DNA of 64,000 nucleotides, taken from positions 3,100,001 to 3,164,000 of the forward strand of contig NZ_CP108538.1 in NCBI RefSeq assembly GCF_035994185.1, given 5' to 3'. The translations under genes and the position numbers were made by a program. Position 1 is the first letter of the stretch. Each line of letters starts with the position of its first letter. Source of the stretch: Streptomyces sp. NBC_01217 (lineage in GTDB: Bacteria; Actinomycetota; Actinomycetes; Streptomycetales; Streptomycetaceae). Shown in pieces: positions 1-8,184 of the stretch. The notes under the pieces were generated by a model. That model had not been told where the DNA came from and did no database searches. It saw only the letters and a program-made list of their open reading frames with translations.

Positions 1-43
1 CGGCCGCGACGGCGCCGGCGCGCATAGCGTTCTTCTTGTCCAC
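1..43 (-). CDS. Possible 5' end of a secreted protein (partial)
   Basis: Read on the minus strand from a GTG at 43, the edge of the window gives VDKKNAMRAGAVAA, a short charged N-terminus followed by Ala/Gly-rich sequence. This resembles the beginning of a Sec signal peptide. Only 14 codons are present and the rest lies outside the window. No Shine-Dalgarno sequence precedes the GTG. An alternative ATG lies at 25. Product unknown. Confidence 0.3.
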   Translation of the reverse strand, partial: MDKKNAMRAGAVAA

Positions 44-99
44 GGTGCAAACGTAGCGAACGCCCTGGACGGGCGCGCGCCCGGGGGTGCCGTACGGGG

Positions 100-2268
100 T
101 CAGGGGCGGTCCTCGCGGGGGCGGAGGACCTCCATCAGCCGGTGCAGGCGGGGTGCGGCGGCCAGTTCCTCCAGGGTGACCGGGTGGCCTTCCGCGTCGG
201 CGACGGGCAGTCGCCAGTTGGGGTACTGGTCCCAGGTGCCGGGGAGGTTCTGCGGGCGGCGGTCGCCCAGGGCGTCGGGCAGCCAGACTCCGACCATGCG
301 GGCGGGGGTGCGCAGCAGGAAGCGGTGCACGGAGCGGACGGCGCCCTCCTCGTCGCCCTCGCCCTCGGGCAGCAGGCCGAGCCGGGCGAGATACGCCAGC
401 CACTCGGCGGTGTCGGCGGCGTCCGCGGCCTGCTCCTCCGCGAGGCCGCGGGTGAGCAGGCCGAGGCGGTGGCGCAGCGTCACATGGTCGCCGGTCAGCC
501 GGGCGGCGGTGGACGGCAGATCGTGTGTGGTGACGGTGGCCAGGCAGCCCTCGCGCCACTGCTCGGGGGCCAGGGGGCGGCCGGTGCCCGCCCAGTCCCG
601 TTCGAACCAGAGCACGGACGTACCGAGCACGCCGCGCCGGGCCAGTGCCTCGCGTACGCCGGGTTCGACGGTGCCGAGGTCCTCCCCCATGACGACCGCG
701 CCGGCCCGGTGCGCCTCCAGGACGAGGACGGCGAGCATCGCCTCGGCGTCGTGGCCGACATAGGTCCCCTCGGTGGGCGGGCGCCCCTCGGGCACCCACC
801 AGAGCCGGAACAGGCCCATGACGTGGTCGATGCGCAGGGCGCCCGCGTGGGCGAGGAGTCCGCGCAGCAGTCCTCGGTAGGGGGCGTAGCCGGACGCGGC
901 GAGGACGTCGGGACGCCAGGGCGGCAGGCCCCAGTCCTGGCCGCGGGCGTTGAAGGCGTCCGGCGGCGCGCCGACGGACATGCCGTGCGCGAAGGCGTCC
1001 TGCTGGGCCCAGGCGTCGGCGCCGCCGGGGTGCACGCCGACGGCGAGGTCGTGGACGACGCCGACGCCCATGCCCGCGTCCAGCGCGGCACGCTGGGCGG
1101 CGGCGAGCTGGCTGTCGGTCAGCCAGGCGAGCCGGCAGTGGAAGTCGACCCGGTCCAGCAGTTCGCGGCGGGCGCGGGCGGTCTCCTTGGAGCGGGGGTC
1201 GCGGAGCGCGGCCGGCCAGGTGTGCCAGTCGGAGCCGTGCACCTCGGCGAGGGCGCACCACAGGGCGTGGTCCTCCAGGGCCTGTCCCTGCTCGGCCAGG
1301 AAGTCGCAGTAGGCGGCGCGGCGGCCGGGGGTGAGGGGCACCTCCGTCACGAGTTCGAGGGCCTGGCGCTTGAGTTCCCAGACGGCGTCCCGGTCGATCA
1401 GGGCGCCCTTGTTCAGGACGGTGTCGCTGAGCGTCGCCGCGTCCTGCCGCAGGTCGTCGAGGGCGGCCCGGTCCGGCACGTGCCCGTACTCGGGGACGGA
1501 CTCGATGTGCAGATGGACGGGGTCGGGGAAGCGCCGGGACGAAGGGCGGTACGGGGATGGGTCGGTGGGGCTGCCGAGCACGGCGGCATGGAGCGGGTTG
1601 ACCTGGACGAACCCGGCGCCGAGGGTCCGTCCGGACCAGGCGGCGAGGTCGGCGAGGTCCCCGAGGTCGCCCATGCCCCAGGAGCGGGCGGAGAGCAGGG
1701 AGTAGAGCTGGACGAGGAAGCCGTGGCTGCGGGCGGGCGGCTGCGGCACCCGGGGCGGGGCGACGACGAGCGTGCAGACCGCGCCCGGGCCGCCCGGCGC
1801 GCGTACGGTCAGCCGGTGCACCCCGAGCGGCGGCTCGGCCCACCATGCGGGGACCGGTGGCACGCCTTTCCCGGCGCCCGTGCCGGTACCCGCGTCTGCT
1901 CCGGCTTCGGTGCCCGCGCCCCGTCCCGCAACGGCCGGATCGGGACGGTCGGCCGCAACGCGCATCCGCGGGCGCGAGCCGGCGTCCTCCAGCGCGATGT
2001 CCAGCGTGGAGCCGGGCGGCAGGGCGGTCAGGACCGCGGGCAGCGGCTCCCCGGTCCACACCACCAGCGTCGGCGGGAGCAGCCGGGACCGGGCCGAGAA
2101 CTCGGCGGCGGCGAGCGACTCCCCTACCGCTTCGGGCGTGGTGGCGTCCACACCGAGCGCGGCGAGCACGGCGACGACCGTGTCGTCGGCGACGGACACC
2201 GTGACGTCGGCGGACGGGGAGTAGGAGGTGGCGACGCCGTGCAGTGCGGCGAGCCGGGACAAGCCCAT
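100..2268 (-). CDS. malQ: 4-alpha-glucanotransferase (amylomaltase), GH77
   Basis: This cytoplasmic enzyme transfers alpha-1,4-glucan segments between maltodextrins, releasing glucose, in maltose/glycogen metabolism. The 722 residues fit the long bacterial MalQ form, with an N-terminal extension of about 160 residues before the GH77 barrel. The three catalytic carboxylates are visible: nucleophile Asp at about 481 in RIDHVMGL, acid/base Glu at about 529 in VMGEDLG, and Asp at about 583 in TTHDLPST. The ATG is chosen because an AGGAG lies about 7 bases upstream. A Gly/Ala/Thr-rich linker sits at residues 112-135. A repeat-bearing frame ends directly at this start codon, so the two could be translationally coupled if that frame is expressed. 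Confidence 0.96.
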   Translation of the reverse strand: MGLSRLAALHGVATSYSPSADVTVSVADDTVVAVLAALGVDATTPEAVGESLAAAEFSARSRLLPPTLVVWTGEPLPAVLTALPPGSTLDIALEDAGSRPRMRVAADRPDPAVAGRGAGTEAGADAGTGTGAGKGVPPVPAWWAEPPLGVHRLTVRAPGGPGAVCTLVVAPPRVPQPPARSHGFLVQLYSLLSARSWGMGDLGDLADLAAWSGRTLGAGFVQVNPLHAAVLGSPTDPSPYRPSSRRFPDPVHLHIESVPEYGHVPDRAALDDLRQDAATLSDTVLNKGALIDRDAVWELKRQALELVTEVPLTPGRRAAYCDFLAEQGQALEDHALWCALAEVHGSDWHTWPAALRDPRSKETARARRELLDRVDFHCRLAWLTDSQLAAAQRAALDAGMGVGVVHDLAVGVHPGGADAWAQQDAFAHGMSVGAPPDAFNARGQDWGLPPWRPDVLAASGYAPYRGLLRGLLAHAGALRIDHVMGLFRLWWVPEGRPPTEGTYVGHDAEAMLAVLVLEAHRAGAVVMGEDLGTVEPGVREALARRGVLGTSVLWFERDWAGTGRPLAPEQWREGCLATVTTHDLPSTAARLTGDHVTLRHRLGLLTRGLAEEQAADAADTAEWLAYLARLGLLPEGEGDEEGAVRSVHRFLLRTPARMVGVWLPDALGDRRPQNLPGTWDQYPNWRLPVADAEGHPVTLEELAAAPRLHRLMEVLRPREDRP

Positions 2269-2604
2269 TCAGACTCCTGGGAACTCCATGCCCCACGCGC
2301 CGCCGGGGCCGGCCGGCTCGCTGGTCAGCGGGGCGTTGACGGCGAGCGGGGCTTCGCTGGTCAGTGGCGTGGCATCGGCGAGCGGCGGCTCGCTGGTGAG
2401 CGGTATCGCGTCGGCGAGCGGCGGCTCGCTGGTGAGCGGTATCGCGTCGGCGAGCGGCGGCTCGCTCGTCAGCGGGCCGGGGCCGGGCGCCCCCTCGGAG
2501 AGGACACGGAGAGCGGAGAGCAGAGGCTGCGAGGCAGCGGGCACGGTGGCCTCCCGACCGTGGAGGAAGCGGAGGAACAGGGCAGCGGAAGAAGAACGGG
2601 ACAA
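2269..2604 (-). CDS. Hypothetical repeat-containing small ORF upstream of malQ
   Basis: An open frame of 111 codons starts at TTG 2604, and its TGA stop directly abuts the malQ ATG. Its central part is a 12-residue tandem repeat of the type PLTSEPPLADAI, four full copies plus a partial one, encoded by a 36-bp DNA repeat. No domain is recognised and no good ribosome-binding site precedes the TTG. For the protein: the abutting stop/start arrangement, and a repeat period that is a multiple of three. Against it: weak initiation and no known family. It may simply be the malQ leader. Confidence 0.3.
   Translation of the reverse strand: MSRSSSAALFLRFLHGREATVPAASQPLLSALRVLSEGAPGPGPLTSEPPLADAIPLTSEPPLADAIPLTSEPPLADATPLTSEAPLAVNAPLTSEPAGPGGAWGMEFPGV
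2317..2477. repeat. 36-bp tandem repeat, four copies plus partial
   Basis: The motif beginning CTCGCTGGTSAG recurs at 2317, 2353, 2389, 2425 and 2461, exactly 36 bases apart. The units at 2389 and 2425 are identical over all 36 bases; the outer ones are diverged. There are no spacers, so this is a minisatellite-like tandem array and not a CRISPR. The period keeps the minus-strand frame leading into malQ open. Confidence 0.93.
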
Positions 2605-2885
2605 CAGGAGACCTACCCAGCGGGCTCGCCCGCAGACATAGGCGCTATCACAACGACTTCAACGTGCCCCGGGTCACATTCCGTTCCCCGCAGGCCGGTT
2701 CTCCGTCAAGTTGTCCGCTGTTTTCGGCCATGCGACGTCATCCTTGGCGTCACCCGCCGATGGCCGAGCATCCCTCACCCCATCTGCCACATCGGGCATT
2801 TGCGGCACGACAACCACCTGCATTGACACCCTCGCGCGCGGGTGGTGGGCTCGGAGCCCACCGGTGGAGCGAGGGAGAAAGAGCG

Positions 2886-5800
2886 ATGCGGCTCAGGCGC
2901 AGAAAGCAGGCAACGGCCGTGGCGGTCGCCGTGCTCGGCGGGCTGCTCTCCACGGGGACCCCGGCCGCCGTCGCGGCCCCCTCGACGCCCGGCACCCCCG
3001 CCGTCACCACCCCAGACCGCACGGACGACGGCACCCTGCCCGCCGTGTGGCCGCGGCCCCAGTCCATCAAGGCGGCCGGGCCCTCCGTAGCGCTCTCCAC
3101 CGAGGTCACCCTCGTGGCCGACGCGCTCGCGGATCCGTACGCCGCCGACGCGCTCCGGCAGATCCTGCGCGACGCGGGCGTGCGCACCGTCCACGAGTCG
3201 CTGCCGGGCCGCGGCCCGGTCATCCGGCTCGGCGGCGACGGCGCCCAGGACGCCCTGCGCACGCTGCGCACCCCCGACCGCGGCGATCTGCCGTCCGGCG
3301 GCTACCGCATCGCGGTCGGCCGGGTCGCGGGCCGGGACACCGTCGCCGTGGACGGCGTCGGCGAGGACGGCCTCTACCACGGCGTGCAGACATTGCGTCA
3401 GCTGATCCGGGACGGCGGCGTCGCCGGGGTCGCCGTCAGGGACTGGCCGGGCACCGCCGTACGCGGAATGACCGAGGGTTTCTACGGGCAGCCGTGGACC
3501 CGCGAGGAGCGGCTGGCACAGATCGGCTTCATGGGGCGTACGAAGCAGAACCGGTATCTGTACGCGGCGGGCGACGACCCGTACCGGCAGGCCCGTTGGC
3601 GCGACCCGTACCCCGCCGACCGGCGCGCCGACTTCCGGGCACTGGCCGAGCGGGCCCGCGCCGAGCATGTGACGCTCGGCTGGGCCGTCGCTCCCGGCCA
3701 GGCCATGTGCATGTCGTCGGACGACGATGTGAAGGCGCTGACGAAGAAGCTCGACGCGATGTGGGCGCTGGGAGTGCGGGTCTTCCAGCTGCAGTTCCAG
3801 GACGTCAGCTACAGCGAGTGGCACTGCGACAGCGACGCCGACACCTTCGGCCGCGGCCCCGAGGCGGCGGCCAGGGCGCAGGCGCGGGTGGCGAGCAAGG
3901 TGGCGCAGCATCTCGCGGACCGTCATCCGGGCGCGGAGCCGCTGTCGGTGATGCCGACGGAGTTCTACCAGGACGGGTCGACCGACTACCGCCGCGCGCT
4001 CGCCGACGAGCTGGACGAGCGGGTCCAGGTCGCCTGGACGGGGGTCGGGGTCGTACCGAGGACCATCACCGGCGGGGAACTGGCCGGAGCGCGCGCCACG
4101 TTCAGGCATCCGCTGGTCACGATGGACAACTACCCGGTCAACGACTACGCGCAGGACCGCATCTTCCTCGGCCCGTACACCGGCCGGGACCCGGCGGTGG
4201 CGATCGGTTCCGCGGCGCTGCTCGCCAATGCGATGGAGCAGCCGTCCGCGTCCCGCATTCCGCTGTTCACCGCGGCCGACTTCGCCTGGAACCCGAAGGA
4301 TTACCGGCCGCAGGAGTCCTGGCAGGCGGCGATCGACGATCTGGCGGGCGGTGACGCCCGCACCGGGGCCGCGCTGCGCGCGCTGGCCGGGAACAACGCG
4401 ACGTCCGTGCTGGGCGGTGACGAGTCGGCGTATCTGCGGCCGCTGCTGGCCGCGTTCTGGCAGTCCCGTACGGCGACCGACGTCACGGCCCGGGACGATG
4501 CGGCGCGCAGGCTGCGGGAGGCGTTCACCGTGATGCGGGAGACCCCGCAGCGGCTGAAGGGCCTGGCTGGCGGGGGTCTGGACGGCGAAGTGCGGCCGTG
4601 GAGCGAGCAGTTGTCCCGGTACGGCCGGGCGGGCGAGCTGGCCGTGGATCTGCTGCAGGCCCAGTCGCGCGGCGACGGCGCTGCGGCGTGGCGGGCGTCG
4701 CTGGCGCTGGAGCCGGTGCGCAAGGCCGCGAAGGCGAGCGGTGCGACGGTCGGCAAGGGCGTCCTCGGCCCGTTCCTGGACCGGGTGCGCCGGGAGGCGG
4801 ACGCCTGGACGGGCGCGGACCGCGACACCGGTACGGTGACCGAGGCTCCGGGCAGCCATACGGTCCGGCTGAGCCGGTCGCGTCCGGTGGAGACCGTGAC
4901 GGTGATGACCGTTCCCGACAGCGGCGCGGTGGCCGGTGCGACGCTGGAGGCCCATGTGCCCGGCGAGGGCTGGCGGAGCCTCGGCCCGGTGTCGGCGAGC
5001 GGCTGGACCCAGATTCCGGCCAGGGGGCTGCGGGCCGACGCGATCCGGATCAGCTGGCCCCTCGGCGGTCCGTCGGCGCCCTCGGTCATCACGGGCACGA
5101 TGCCGCCGTTCGTTTCGGGAGGCCCGATGGGAAGCGGTATCGCGGCCGGTGCCTCCGGCAGTGCGCAGGGCCGTGCCCCGCGGGTGCGCGCGCTCGTGCC
5201 GTGGTTCGGCGACGAGCCCGCCGCCCGGCTCGCTCTCGTACGGGGTGAGACGGACGCCGAGATCGGCGGCGGCCCGCAGCGGGTCGCGGCGCGCCTGGCC
5301 GCCCGGCGCCCCGCCGAGGTGCGGGGTACGCTCACCGCGCAGGCTCCCGAGGGCATCGAGGTGCGTGTCCCGAAGCAGACGAGGGTGCCGCGCGGTTCCC
5401 GTACCGACGTCCCCGTCGAGATCACCGTCCCGGCGGGCACCCCGGCCGGTGAGTACGAGGTGCCGTTCAGCTTCGGTGAGGAGAGCAGCACGCTGACCGT
5501 CCGGGCGTACCCGCGCACCGCGGGCCCCGACCTGGTGCGTACCGCCACGGTCTCCTCGTCCGGCGACGAGACCCCGGACTTCCCGGCGTCGGCCGCCGCC
5601 GACGGCGATCCGGACACCCGCTGGTCCTCGCCCGTCGAGGACGGCGCCTGGTGGCAGGCGCAGCTGCCGCAGTCGGCGAGGGTCGGCCGGGTGGTGCTGG
5701 ACTGGCAGGACGCGTACGCCTCCCGCTACCGCATCCAGGTCTCCGCGGACGGCCGCAGCTGGCGCACGGCGGCGACCGTACGGGGCGGCAGGGGCGGGCA

Positions 5801-5924
5801 CGAGTCGGTCCGGATGGACGCGAAGGACACCCGCTTCATCCGGGTCCAGGGCGATGCCCGGGCCACGGAGTTCGGCTACTCGCTCTGGTCGGTCCAGGCG
5901 TACGCCGTCGCTCCGACGGAGTAA
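2886..5924 (+). CDS. Secreted GH84-family beta-N-acetylhexosaminidase (hyaluronidase-like)
   Basis: This is a predicted exported hexosaminidase of 1012 residues. The ATG at 2886 follows GAGGGAG and opens a signal peptide (RRRK, hydrophobic stretch, cleavage after about residue 30), so longer upstream starts are rejected. An N-terminal alpha/beta domain (about 40-185) is followed by the GH84 barrel starting at MTEGFYGQPW (about 195), then a helical region. Next come a NEW3-like beta domain (about 810-880) and a C-terminal F5/8-type (CBM32) domain (about 886-1010). The barrel keeps the DNYPVND motif (about 414-420). The usual Asp-Asp catalytic pair reads Gln305-Asp306 (FQDVSYSEW). Hydrolytic activity is therefore likely but altered specificity or mechanism is possible. 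Confidence 0.88.
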   Translation: MRLRRRKQATAVAVAVLGGLLSTGTPAAVAAPSTPGTPAVTTPDRTDDGTLPAVWPRPQSIKAAGPSVALSTEVTLVADALADPYAADALRQILRDAGVRTVHESLPGRGPVIRLGGDGAQDALRTLRTPDRGDLPSGGYRIAVGRVAGRDTVAVDGVGEDGLYHGVQTLRQLIRDGGVAGVAVRDWPGTAVRGMTEGFYGQPWTREERLAQIGFMGRTKQNRYLYAAGDDPYRQARWRDPYPADRRADFRALAERARAEHVTLGWAVAPGQAMCMSSDDDVKALTKKLDAMWALGVRVFQLQFQDVSYSEWHCDSDADTFGRGPEAAARAQARVASKVAQHLADRHPGAEPLSVMPTEFYQDGSTDYRRALADELDERVQVAWTGVGVVPRTITGGELAGARATFRHPLVTMDNYPVNDYAQDRIFLGPYTGRDPAVAIGSAALLANAMEQPSASRIPLFTAADFAWNPKDYRPQESWQAAIDDLAGGDARTGAALRALAGNNATSVLGGDESAYLRPLLAAFWQSRTATDVTARDDAARRLREAFTVMRETPQRLKGLAGGGLDGEVRPWSEQLSRYGRAGELAVDLLQAQSRGDGAAAWRASLALEPVRKAAKASGATVGKGVLGPFLDRVRREADAWTGADRDTGTVTEAPGSHTVRLSRSRPVETVTVMTVPDSGAVAGATLEAHVPGEGWRSLGPVSASGWTQIPARGLRADAIRISWPLGGPSAPSVITGTMPPFVSGGPMGSGIAAGASGSAQGRAPRVRALVPWFGDEPAARLALVRGETDAEIGGGPQRVAARLAARRPAEVRGTLTAQAPEGIEVRVPKQTRVPRGSRTDVPVEITVPAGTPAGEYEVPFSFGEESSTLTVRAYPRTAGPDLVRTATVSSSGDETPDFPASAAADGDPDTRWSSPVEDGAWWQAQLPQSARVGRVVLDWQDAYASRYRIQVSADGRSWRTAATVRGGRGGHESVRMDAKDTRFIRVQGDARATEFGYSLWSVQAYAVAPTE

Positions 5925-5928
5925 CGCC

Positions 5929-5955
5929 GGGCCCGCGGAACGTCCTCGCGGGCCC
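5929..5955. terminator. Intrinsic hairpin between convergent genes
   Basis: GGGCCCGCG (5929-5937) pairs perfectly with CGCGGGCCC (5947-5955) around a 9-base loop. It lies directly after the GH84 stop codon and before the convergent HNH gene, so it could act in both directions. No T-run follows, as is common in Streptomyces. Confidence 0.7.
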
Positions 5956-5991
5956 CGGTCCGGCTCCGGGGACGACAAAGGCCCGGATCTC

Positions 5992-6528
5992 TCAGGCTGA
6001 GATGCCGTCGATCCGGGCCATCGCGTCGTCCGCGCCGAACGGTTGCAAGTACGGCAGCCAGCGCGGGTCGCGGTGTCCCGTCCCGATGATGCGCCAGGCC
6101 AGGCCCGTCGGCGGGGCGGGCTGCTGGTGCAGCCGCCAGCCGAGCTCCGGCAGGTGCCGGTCCGCCTTGACGTGGTTGCAGCGGCGGCAGGCGGCCACCA
6201 CGTTGTCCCAGGCGTGCTGTCCACCGCGGCTGCGCGGAATGACATGGTCGACGCTGGTCGCGGTGGCGCCGCAGTACATGCAGCGCCCTCCGTCCCGGGC
6301 GAAGAGCGCTCTTCGGGTGAGTGGTACGGGCCCCCGGTAGGGAACCCGTACGAAACGTTTCAGACGGACGACGCTGGGGGCCGGGACGGCCCGGGTGGCA
6401 CTGTGCATGAAGGCGCCGGACTCCTCAAGACAGATGGCCTTGTTTTCGAGTACGAGGACGAGCGCGCGGCGGAGCGGTACGACGCCGAGCGGCTCGTACG
6501 ACGCATTGAGAACCAGGACATGCGGCAC
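5992..6528 (-). CDS. HNH endonuclease domain protein
   Basis: A 178-residue protein with a central HNH/zinc-ribbon nuclease fold. The first pair CMYC (about 84-87) is followed by DHVIPRSRGGQHAWDN with the catalytic-type His, and then CRRCN completes the zinc-binding set. This family is conserved as a single gene in actinobacteria, usually with no restriction or phage partner, and its substrate is not established. The start is GTG 6528, preceded by AAGGAGG at good spacing. It converges with the GH84 gene and diverges from the MscS gene. Confidence 0.9.
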   Translation of the reverse strand: MPHVLVLNASYEPLGVVPLRRALVLVLENKAICLEESGAFMHSATRAVPAPSVVRLKRFVRVPYRGPVPLTRRALFARDGGRCMYCGATATSVDHVIPRSRGGQHAWDNVVAACRRCNHVKADRHLPELGWRLHQQPAPPTGLAWRIIGTGHRDPRWLPYLQPFGADDAMARIDGISA

Positions 6529-6859
6529 GGCGGATGCCTCCTTGTACGCCGGCGGCGCGTGGCTCGCGCCGGGACGATCCGATCTCAGTCTCTACTCACG
6601 CCTGGTCAAAGCGCCACCACGTGCGGGTAACGGGCCGGGAGGATTTTTCTCCGCTCCCGGCCGCCCGCACCGCCGCCGCCCGCCGGAACAGGCGGTTCTG
6701 AGCCATTTCGACAGCGGTCGCGGCCCGGTGTGCGATCGGCCACACGGCGCCTGTACGCACCTCGTGAGACGTGTCTCTCCCCCCGCACGCGGCACTGGAA
6801 CACTCCCGATACCCCGTTAGTGTGGTTGGTCTGCAGTCGCCCCACCTGGAGGTCCCGTC
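6529..6859. other. Divergent intergenic region, HNH / MscS
   Basis: This 331-bp non-coding stretch lies between two divergent genes and should carry both promoters. It holds the AAGGAGG of the HNH gene at its left end and the GGAGGT of the channel gene at 6848-6853. No convincing -35/-10 pair, large palindrome or RNA gene was recognised by eye. Confidence 0.6.
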
Positions 6860-7927
6860 GTGTTCCTGTCCGCCCTGTTGGCCGCAGCTCCGTCGCCCGG
6901 GCCAGGTGGCTCGCTGGACGAGGCCGCCGAGCAGGCCGGCAACGCCGCGGGCTGGGTGGAGGAGAACTGGTCCACCTGGCTGAACACCGGTCTGCGCATC
7001 GTGCTCATCGCCGCGATCGCGGTCGTGTTGCGCATCGCGATCCGCCGTGCTCTCACCAAGCTCATCGACCGGATGAACCGCAGCGCCCAGGCGGTGGAGG
7101 GCACCGCGCTCGGCGGGCTGCTGGTCAATGCGGAACGCCGCCGTCAGCGCTCCGAGGCGATCGGCTCCGTACTCCGCTCGGTCGCCTCCTTCCTGATCCT
7201 CGGCACCGCGGCGCTGATGATCCTGGGCGCGTTCCAGATCAATCTGGCCCCACTGCTGGCCTCCGCCGGTGTGGCCGGTGTGGCGCTCGGTTTCGGTGCG
7301 CGCAATCTGGTCACCGACTTCCTCTCCGGTGTCTTCATGATCCTGGAGGACCAGTACGGCGTGGGCGACAACGTCGACGCGGGCGTCGCCTCCGGCGAGG
7401 TCATCGAGGTCGGCCTGCGGGTCACCAAGCTGCGCGGCGACAACGGCGAGATCTGGTACGTCCGCAACGGCGAGGTGAAGCGGATCGGCAACCTCAGCCA
7501 GGGCTGGTCGACGGCCGGCGTCGATGTGACGGTGCGCCCCACGGAGAACCTCGACAAGGTCCGTACGGTGATCACCGAGGCCGCGGCGACTATGACCAAG
7601 GAGGACCCCTGGAACGAGCGCCTGTGGGGCCCCGTGGAGATCCTGGGACTGGACTCCGTGCTGCTGGACTCCATGACGGTCCGGGTGAGCGCGAAGACGA
7701 TGCCGGGCAAGGCGCTGGGCGTGGAGCGCGAGCTGCGCTGGCGGATCAAGCGGTCCTTCGACGAGGCGGGCATCCGCATCGTCGGCGGCGTCCCCCTCCA
7801 GCCGGAGGAGCCCTCCGCGGCCGACGCGACGGCCGCCGTGGCCGCCCCCTCGGCGTACGCCTCGACGACGTCCCCCCAGTCCCTGGCCACGACCCCGATC
7901 ACCCCGCCGCCGAACCTGTCGAAGTAG
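6860..7927 (+). CDS. MscS-family mechanosensitive ion channel
   Basis: A 355-residue membrane channel likely to release solutes on hypo-osmotic shock. It starts at GTG 6860 after GGAGGT. An amphipathic N-terminus is followed by three predicted transmembrane helices at about 33-55, 95-117 and 120-142. The last is Gly/Ala-rich (ASAGVAGVALGFGARNL) and continues into the family signature leading to the cytoplasmic beta domain (DQYGVGDNVD, GEVIEVGLRVTKLR, WYVRNGEV). The C-terminal 45 residues are Ala/Pro/Thr-rich and probably disordered. It is transcribed alone and closed by a strong hairpin. Confidence 0.92.
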   Translation: MFLSALLAAAPSPGPGGSLDEAAEQAGNAAGWVEENWSTWLNTGLRIVLIAAIAVVLRIAIRRALTKLIDRMNRSAQAVEGTALGGLLVNAERRRQRSEAIGSVLRSVASFLILGTAALMILGAFQINLAPLLASAGVAGVALGFGARNLVTDFLSGVFMILEDQYGVGDNVDAGVASGEVIEVGLRVTKLRGDNGEIWYVRNGEVKRIGNLSQGWSTAGVDVTVRPTENLDKVRTVITEAAATMTKEDPWNERLWGPVEILGLDSVLLDSMTVRVSAKTMPGKALGVERELRWRIKRSFDEAGIRIVGGVPLQPEEPSAADATAAVAAPSAYASTTSPQSLATTPITPPPNLSK

Positions 7928-7943
7928 GCCTCGGCCGTACGGA

Positions 7944-7980
7944 TGAGGGGCGCCCCGCGAGGTCTGCGGGGCGCCCCTCA
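7944..7980 (+). terminator. Strong intrinsic terminator after the MscS gene
   Basis: A perfect 15-bp stem (7944-7958 with 7966-7980, core GGGGCGCCCCGC) and a 7-base loop lie 17 bases after the stop codon. It insulates the channel gene from the csn operon. Confidence 0.9.
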
Positions 7981-8106
7981 CGCATGAGCGCGCCGGGGTG
8001 ACCTCAACTCTGTTCGCCCATAACCTGGTTGGAGGGTGCAGGCGAGGAACCATGCGTCCCGCCGGCGCCCCAGGTAACGCTTTGGTTGCCACCGGGGCGC
8101 TGCCCA

Positions 8107-8135
8107 TTGACGCTCCGGTGACGTGCGCATACCGT
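8107..8135 (+). promoter_or_regulatory. Predicted promoter of the csn operon
   Basis: TTGACG at 8107-8112 is separated by 17 bases from TACCGT at 8130-8135. This is a good vegetative-type promoter whose start would fall near 8142, just before the operator palindrome. Confidence 0.6.
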
Positions 8136-8147
8136 CCTCTCACCGAA

Positions 8148-8162
8148 TAGGAAACTTTCCTA
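8148..8162 (+). promoter_or_regulatory. CsnR operator palindrome
   Basis: TAGGAAACTTTCCTA is a palindrome, mismatched only at its central base, followed by ACAG. It closely matches the CsnR box described upstream of csnR in S. coelicolor/S. lividans. It sits just downstream of the predicted transcription start and 22 bases before the csnR GTG. A bound repressor would block initiation or elongation and give autorepression of the whole operon. Confidence 0.85.
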
Positions 8163-8184
8163 ACAGAGGGCAGGTGCAGCGCTC

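Noticed and set aside
2317..2477. 36-bp repeats as a possible CRISPR
   Set aside because: The units abut without spacers and no cas genes are nearby; it is a simple tandem repeat.
142..2826. Very long open frame antisense to malQ
   Set aside because: It mirrors malQ codons on the other strand; such frames are expected in very GC-rich coding DNA. The translation is Gly/Arg/Ala-rich with no domain.
2775..6245. Open frame of about 1150 codons antisense to the GH84 gene
   Set aside because: It spans the GH84 gene and part of the HNH gene in reverse, and is Arg/Ala/Gly-rich with no recognisable protein features.
5992..6528. HNH protein as part of a restriction or phage-defence system
   Set aside because: No methyltransferase, helicase or other defence partner is adjacent; the family is a common single gene in actinobacteria.
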